DNA of 17,014 bases from an uncultured Collinsella sp. GTDB lineage: Bacteria > Actinomycetota > Coriobacteriia > Coriobacteriales > Coriobacteriaceae. Of the stretch, positions 13,571 to 17,014 are shown piece after piece (within the stretch, counting starts at the first letter, position 1; the number at the start of each line of letters is the position of its first letter). Both the position numbers and the translations under genes were made by a program. A model generated the notes under the pieces. The model was not told where the DNA came from, did no database searches, and saw only the letters and a program-made list of their open reading frames with translations. The DNA lies in assembly GCA_900552155.1 (NCBI GenBank), contig URYU01000021.1:1-17014 (forward strand). The letters run 5' to 3'.

Positions 13571-15760
13571 ATGAAGAACATCCTGCATCTGTTTAAGCGC
13601 GATGTCCAAAACGTGTCTCGCTCCGTGATCGGCTTGGTTGTCGTGATGGGCCTCATTATCGTACCGTGTCTGTACGCGTGGTTTAACATCGCCGGCAGCT
13701 GGGATCCGTACGGCAACACCGGCAATCTTAAGATCGCCGTGGTCAACACCGATGAGGGTTACGAGAGCGATTTGATCCCCGTCGAGGTTAACGTGGGCGA
13801 AAACGTGACCGCCACCCTACGCGGCAACGAGAGCTTCGATTGGGTTGTGCTCAACAATCGCGAAAAGGCTATCGAGGGCGTTAAGTCGGGCGCGTACTAT
13901 GCTGCCGTCGTTATCCCCAAAACGTTTAGCGCTGACATGATGACGCTTTTCTCGACCGACGTGAAGCATGCCGATATCGAGTTCTACGAGAATCAGAAGG
14001 CCAACGCCATTGCGCAGATCGTGACCGAGAAGGGTTCGAGCGCCGTCCAGAGCCAGGTTAACAAAACTTTTACCGAGACCATTACGACGATCGGTCTTAA
14101 GACGGTGTCCAGCCTGCTCGATTACATGAGCACCGACCAGGTGGGTAACTTTATCGCCAACCTGTCCTCGACGCTCGGCGATTCGATTGAGGACCTGCGA
14201 GACGTTCGGGCAAATGCTTCGTCGCTGGCGGGCATTTTGAGCTCCACGTCCGATTCGCTGACGTCGGCGAGCGGCATGCTCAAGCAGACGGGCACGGTCG
14301 ATGAGTCAACGAAGCAGCTGATGGAGCATGTCAAGAGCGGTATTAGCGATTCCAAGGAAGCGCTGAAGGACGCCAACGACGCCATCAATGCCGCGATTGA
14401 CGGAAGCGCGGGCTCGTTTGACAACGTGTCCGCCGAGCTTGCGAAGGCATTTGATGCCGCGAATCAACATGTCGACCTTACAGTGTCCCAGCTCAACGAT
14501 GCCGCGGCGGCGCTCAACACGCGTGCCGACGATATCGACGCCACGGCCGACCAGCTCCGCAGCTTTGCCGATCAGGTGACTGACGAAAAACTCCAGGACA
14601 GCCTCAAGTCTGTGGCAACATCGCTGAGCAGGATTGCTGTGGAGTATCGCAACAACGCCAAGGACTTGACGGCCACCGCGAAGTCTCTCTCTGACAGCAT
14701 GGCAGAGGTTAATAAGTCGCGTGCCGAGGTCGATCAGGCAATCGCGGATGCCAAGGCTGGTATCTCGGGCGCCAAGACTGACTACGACTCTACGTTTTCG
14801 GCCAAGGCAAAGGAGCTCAAGAAGACCATCTCGGGCGTTTTGGATTCGCTGAACGGTATTTCGAACGATCTGGATAGTGCTGTTGCTGGCCTGACCGACG
14901 CATCCGGTTCGCTGGCAAAGGGCCTCTCCAAGGCTGCAAGGCTCGTCAACAAGGCTTCCGATCAGCTGGGCGAGGCGTCGGACAAGATCAGCGCCTTTAA
15001 GGACGAGCTTGATAGCGCTCTGATCTCGGGTGACCTGGCCATGATTAAGACAATGATTGGCAGCGACCCCGAGGGCCTCGCCGTGTCGCTTTCCGGCCCT
15101 GTCGCACTCGACCGCAAGCCGGTCTATCCGATCCGCAACTACGGTTCGGCCATGGCACCGTTCTACACGATTCTGTCGCTCTGGGTGGGCTCGATTGTGC
15201 TGGCGGCCATGATGAAGGTCTCGGTTGACGATGAGCTTATCAACGAGCTCATCCCCGTGCGCCTGCACGAGATCTACCTGGGCCGCTACCTGTTCTTTGG
15301 CGGTCTGGCCCTGCTGCAGGCAACGCTCGTGTGTGCGGGCGACATCCTGTTCTTTGGCATCCAGTGCGACGACCCGCTGCAGTTTGTGCTGGCGGGCTGG
15401 GTCGCGAGTCTCGTGTTCTCCAATATCGTCTACACGCTTACGGTTTCGTTTGGCGATATCGGCAAGGCGCTCGCCGTCGTGCTGTTGGTCATGCAGGTCG
15501 GCGGTTCGGGCGGCACGTTCCCCATCGAGATGACCGGTCCCGTGTTCCAGGCGATCTATCCGTTCCTGCCGTTTACTCATGGCATCAACGCCATGCATGC
15601 CGCTATGGCCGGCGCCTACCACATGGAGTACTGGATTGAGCTGGGCATTCTGGCGAGCTATCTGATCCCGTCGCTGGCCCTGGGCGTCGTCTTCCGCCGC
15701 CCGGTCATCAAAGCCAACGACTGGATCATCGAAAAACTGGAGTCAACCAAATTGATTTAG
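13571..15760 (+). CDS. YhgE/Pip-family membrane protein (tandem paralogue)
   Basis: A 729-residue paralogue of the protein upstream with the standard family architecture. Its start is LFKRDVQNVSRS, then helix 1 (about 17-38) with VPCLYAWFNI and the motif WDPYGNT (44-50). A 480-residue extracytoplasmic region is mostly predicted amphipathic helix. The C-terminal membrane bundle begins at YPIRNYGSAMAPFYTILSLWVG (about 519-540) and continues to about 708, including FPIEM...PFLPFTHGINAMH. A near-perfect Shine-Dalgarno, AAAGGAGGTGA (13553-13563), lies in the last codons of the upstream gene, and the ATG is the base after its TAA, so translation is tightly coupled. That arrangement suggests the two are made together and might form a heteromer, which is inference. 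A strong terminator follows 94 nt after the stop. Confidence 0.93.
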   Translation: MKNILHLFKRDVQNVSRSVIGLVVVMGLIIVPCLYAWFNIAGSWDPYGNTGNLKIAVVNTDEGYESDLIPVEVNVGENVTATLRGNESFDWVVLNNREKAIEGVKSGAYYAAVVIPKTFSADMMTLFSTDVKHADIEFYENQKANAIAQIVTEKGSSAVQSQVNKTFTETITTIGLKTVSSLLDYMSTDQVGNFIANLSSTLGDSIEDLRDVRANASSLAGILSSTSDSLTSASGMLKQTGTVDESTKQLMEHVKSGISDSKEALKDANDAINAAIDGSAGSFDNVSAELAKAFDAANQHVDLTVSQLNDAAAALNTRADDIDATADQLRSFADQVTDEKLQDSLKSVATSLSRIAVEYRNNAKDLTATAKSLSDSMAEVNKSRAEVDQAIADAKAGISGAKTDYDSTFSAKAKELKKTISGVLDSLNGISNDLDSAVAGLTDASGSLAKGLSKAARLVNKASDQLGEASDKISAFKDELDSALISGDLAMIKTMIGSDPEGLAVSLSGPVALDRKPVYPIRNYGSAMAPFYTILSLWVGSIVLAAMMKVSVDDELINELIPVRLHEIYLGRYLFFGGLALLQATLVCAGDILFFGIQCDDPLQFVLAGWVASLVFSNIVYTLTVSFGDIGKALAVVLLVMQVGGSGGTFPIEMTGPVFQAIYPFLPFTHGINAMHAAMAGAYHMEYWIELGILASYLIPSLALGVVFRRPVIKANDWIIEKLESTKLI

Positions 15761-15823
15761 TTCAGCAACGTAAACGCCGTCGGAACATCGAGATCTTCCA
15801 ACCCGATGCTTTAGCGTAGTGAA

Positions 15824-15853
15824 TTGCACTGTCTGCTTGGTTGTTGCTACAGT
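15824..15853 (+). promoter_or_regulatory. Weak candidate promoter upstream of the EamA transporter
   Basis: TTGCAC (15824-15829) and TACAGT (15848-15853) are 18 bp apart, the same spacer and -10 hexamer as the htpG candidate. The -10 abuts the terminator stem at 15854, so transcription would start inside the stem. The transporter could instead use a promoter after the terminator, but none is clear. Confidence 0.25.
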
Positions 15854-15894
15854 AGCGGGGCGTGCCGGGGGTCCGGTGCGCCCTGCTTTTATTT
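15854..15894 (+). terminator. Intrinsic terminator of the YhgE operon
   Basis: A 15-bp stem (15854-15868 with 15873-15887) containing three G-U pairs, a GGGT loop, and then TTTTATTT. It lies 94 nt after the second YhgE stop and ends 67 nt before the transporter gene, so it should separate the two units. Confidence 0.75.
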
Positions 15895-15961
15895 GACCAT
15901 GAGGCGGCACGCAGCCATGCGCGTGCGGACACCACGCCCAGATTGAGCGCGAGGCTGCCCT

Positions 15962-16945
15962 ATGGCCCAGCATGCCACTGACAATATCGAAATGATGCCC
16001 GATAGCCCTGTTGCTCGCGAGGACCTGGGCGCGGGCGGCACCTCCCGCGGCGCCGGCGCTCGCTCGCCGCTGTTCTGGAAAGTCCTGCTGCTTTCGGTGG
16101 CAGTCGTCTGGGGCTACTCCTTTACGACCATGAAGGACGCGCTCGACACCATTCCGGTGTTCGAACTGCTCTACGTGCGCTTTCTGCCTGCGGCGTTGGT
16201 CATGTTTTTCATCTTCCACAAGCGCATCATCGCGCACCTCAACGCCCGCAACCTTATCGTCGGACTTGGCATGGGCGCACTTATGTGGGCCGCCTACGCC
16301 CTGCAGACAGTCGGTCTGGCGCACACCACGGCGGGCAAGAATGCTTTTTTGACGGGCACGTATTGCATCGTTGTGCCGTTCGCGAGCTATTTTCTGAGCG
16401 GCGAAAAACTCACCCGCTATAACCTGGGCGCGGCGCTGCTGTGCTTGGCGGGCATTGGCTTGGTGGCGCTCGATAGCGTTGAATTCAACATCGGTGATGT
16501 CATTACGCTGGCGGGTGCGGTCTTTTTCGCCATCCAGATGGCGGTGACTGCCAAGTACGGTCGCAAAATGGACATCAACGTCATCACGTTTTGGATGTTT
16601 GTGGGCAACGGCGTGCTGAGCCTGGCAACGTCGCTGCTATTCGAGACCCAAGCGCCTCTGTCCGTGTGGACGCCGAGCTTTATCAGCGCGATGGCGTTTC
16701 TCTCGGTTGGTTGCACATGCGCGGCTCTGCTCATCCAAAACGTCGGCCTGGCGCATGTCTCGGCCTCGACGGGCTCACTGCTCCTTTCGATGGAGTCGCC
16801 TTCGGGCGTGCTGTTCTCGGTGCTGCTGATGGGGGAGGCGCTCACCTCGCGCCTGCTCGCCGGCTTTGCGCTCATCTTCCTATCGATCATTTTGAGCGAG
16901 ACGCATTTCGACTTCTTGCGCCGAAAATCTCGCCCGCAATTGTAA
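15962..16945 (+). CDS. EamA/DMT-superfamily transporter
   Basis: A 327-residue inner-membrane protein of the drug/metabolite transporter superfamily, likely exporting or importing a small metabolite; substrate unknown. About ten hydrophobic helices lie between residues 40 and 312, arranged as two EamA repeats (about 42-170 and 177-312). Family-style motifs include VVWGYSFTTMKDAL (48-61), ALQTVGLAHTTAGKNAFLTGTYCIVVPF in the first half, and the matching IQNVGLAHVSASTGSLLLSMESPSGVLFSVLLMGE in the second half. The amino terminus has an unusual polar extension of about 38 residues (Ala, Gly, Asp) before helix 1. GAGG at 15951-15954 is 7 nt upstream of the ATG. It is probably monocistronic, with terminators on both sides. 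Confidence 0.92.
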   Translation: MAQHATDNIEMMPDSPVAREDLGAGGTSRGAGARSPLFWKVLLLSVAVVWGYSFTTMKDALDTIPVFELLYVRFLPAALVMFFIFHKRIIAHLNARNLIVGLGMGALMWAAYALQTVGLAHTTAGKNAFLTGTYCIVVPFASYFLSGEKLTRYNLGAALLCLAGIGLVALDSVEFNIGDVITLAGAVFFAIQMAVTAKYGRKMDINVITFWMFVGNGVLSLATSLLFETQAPLSVWTPSFISAMAFLSVGCTCAALLIQNVGLAHVSASTGSLLLSMESPSGVLFSVLLMGEALTSRLLAGFALIFLSIILSETHFDFLRRKSRPQL

Positions 16946-16957
16946 ACAACTTGTTGC

Positions 16958-16983
16958 GCCGCCCTTCTAGGGCGGCATTTTTT
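16958..16983 (+). terminator. Intrinsic terminator of the EamA transporter gene
   Basis: GCCGCCC (16958-16964) and GGGCGGC (16970-16976) form a perfect 7-bp stem with a TTCTA loop, followed by A and seven Ts. It lies 12 nt after the stop codon. Confidence 0.9.
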
Positions 16984-17014
16984 ATGTCATGCCCTTACAG
17001 TTGTGCCTTGCTCT

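Noticed and set aside
12380..13609. 409-codon open frame on the minus strand
   Set aside because: Antisense shadow of the first YhgE gene; composition rich in His, Gln, Asp and Arg with no domain.
1..17014. CRISPR array, tRNA, rRNA or transposase
   Set aside because: No regularly spaced repeats, no cloverleaf-type or rRNA sequence and no transposase-like reading frame were seen on either strand.

Overview
The window looks like chromosome from a high-GC Gram-positive gut actinobacterium. The proteins and the GC-rich, strongly Shine-Dalgarno-led genes most resemble Coriobacteriia such as Collinsella or its relatives. That placement is an inference from protein style and gene content; no ribosomal RNA or other taxonomic marker is present. 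All eleven genes I call are on the + strand, with no tRNA, rRNA, CRISPR array or insertion sequence.

Region 1 (1-5286) handles signalling and phosphate. A VanR/VanS-type two-component pair (126-2086) has no vancomycin-resistance enzymes next to it in the window. A phosphate-import ATPase, PstB (2190-3065), follows without its permease genes. A second two-component pair of PhoB/PhoR type (3130-5286) comes next, in which the kinase Shine-Dalgarno lies in the end of the regulator gene. A hairpin at 5312-5340 probably closes this block.

Region 2 (5287-8086) is a compact trio for tyrosine-kinase control of polysaccharide export: a Wzz/CpsC-type membrane activator, a CpsD/Wze-type BY-kinase with a C-terminal tyrosine cluster, and a CpsB-type PHP phosphatase. 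No glycosyltransferase, flippase or polymerase follows. A GNAT acetyltransferase (ElaA-like) comes right after.

Region 3 (8087-10753) holds the chaperone gene htpG, with a terminator-like hairpin in its leader, and then about 440-490 bp of non-coding DNA. That stretch is dense in long inverted repeats: an 11-bp stem, a 10-bp stem, a nested 100-nt structure and a 17-bp stem. It is the most structured and least explained part of the window.

Region 4 (10805-15894) is an operon of two tandem YhgE/Pip-family membrane proteins. The second starts on the base after the first one's stop codon and has a near-perfect Shine-Dalgarno. The first carries an extra two-helix and polar-tail extension. A strong terminator follows at 15854-15894.

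Region 5 (15962-16983) is an EamA/DMT-type transporter closed by a clear intrinsic terminator.

The theme is envelope sensing and envelope maintenance: two kinase/regulator pairs, a BY-kinase system, large YhgE membrane proteins and a transporter. No single gene is an obviously new system. The best candidates for something undescribed are the repeat-rich intergenic region at 10322-10604, the unequal YhgE pair, and the stand-alone Wzz/BY-kinase/phosphatase trio.
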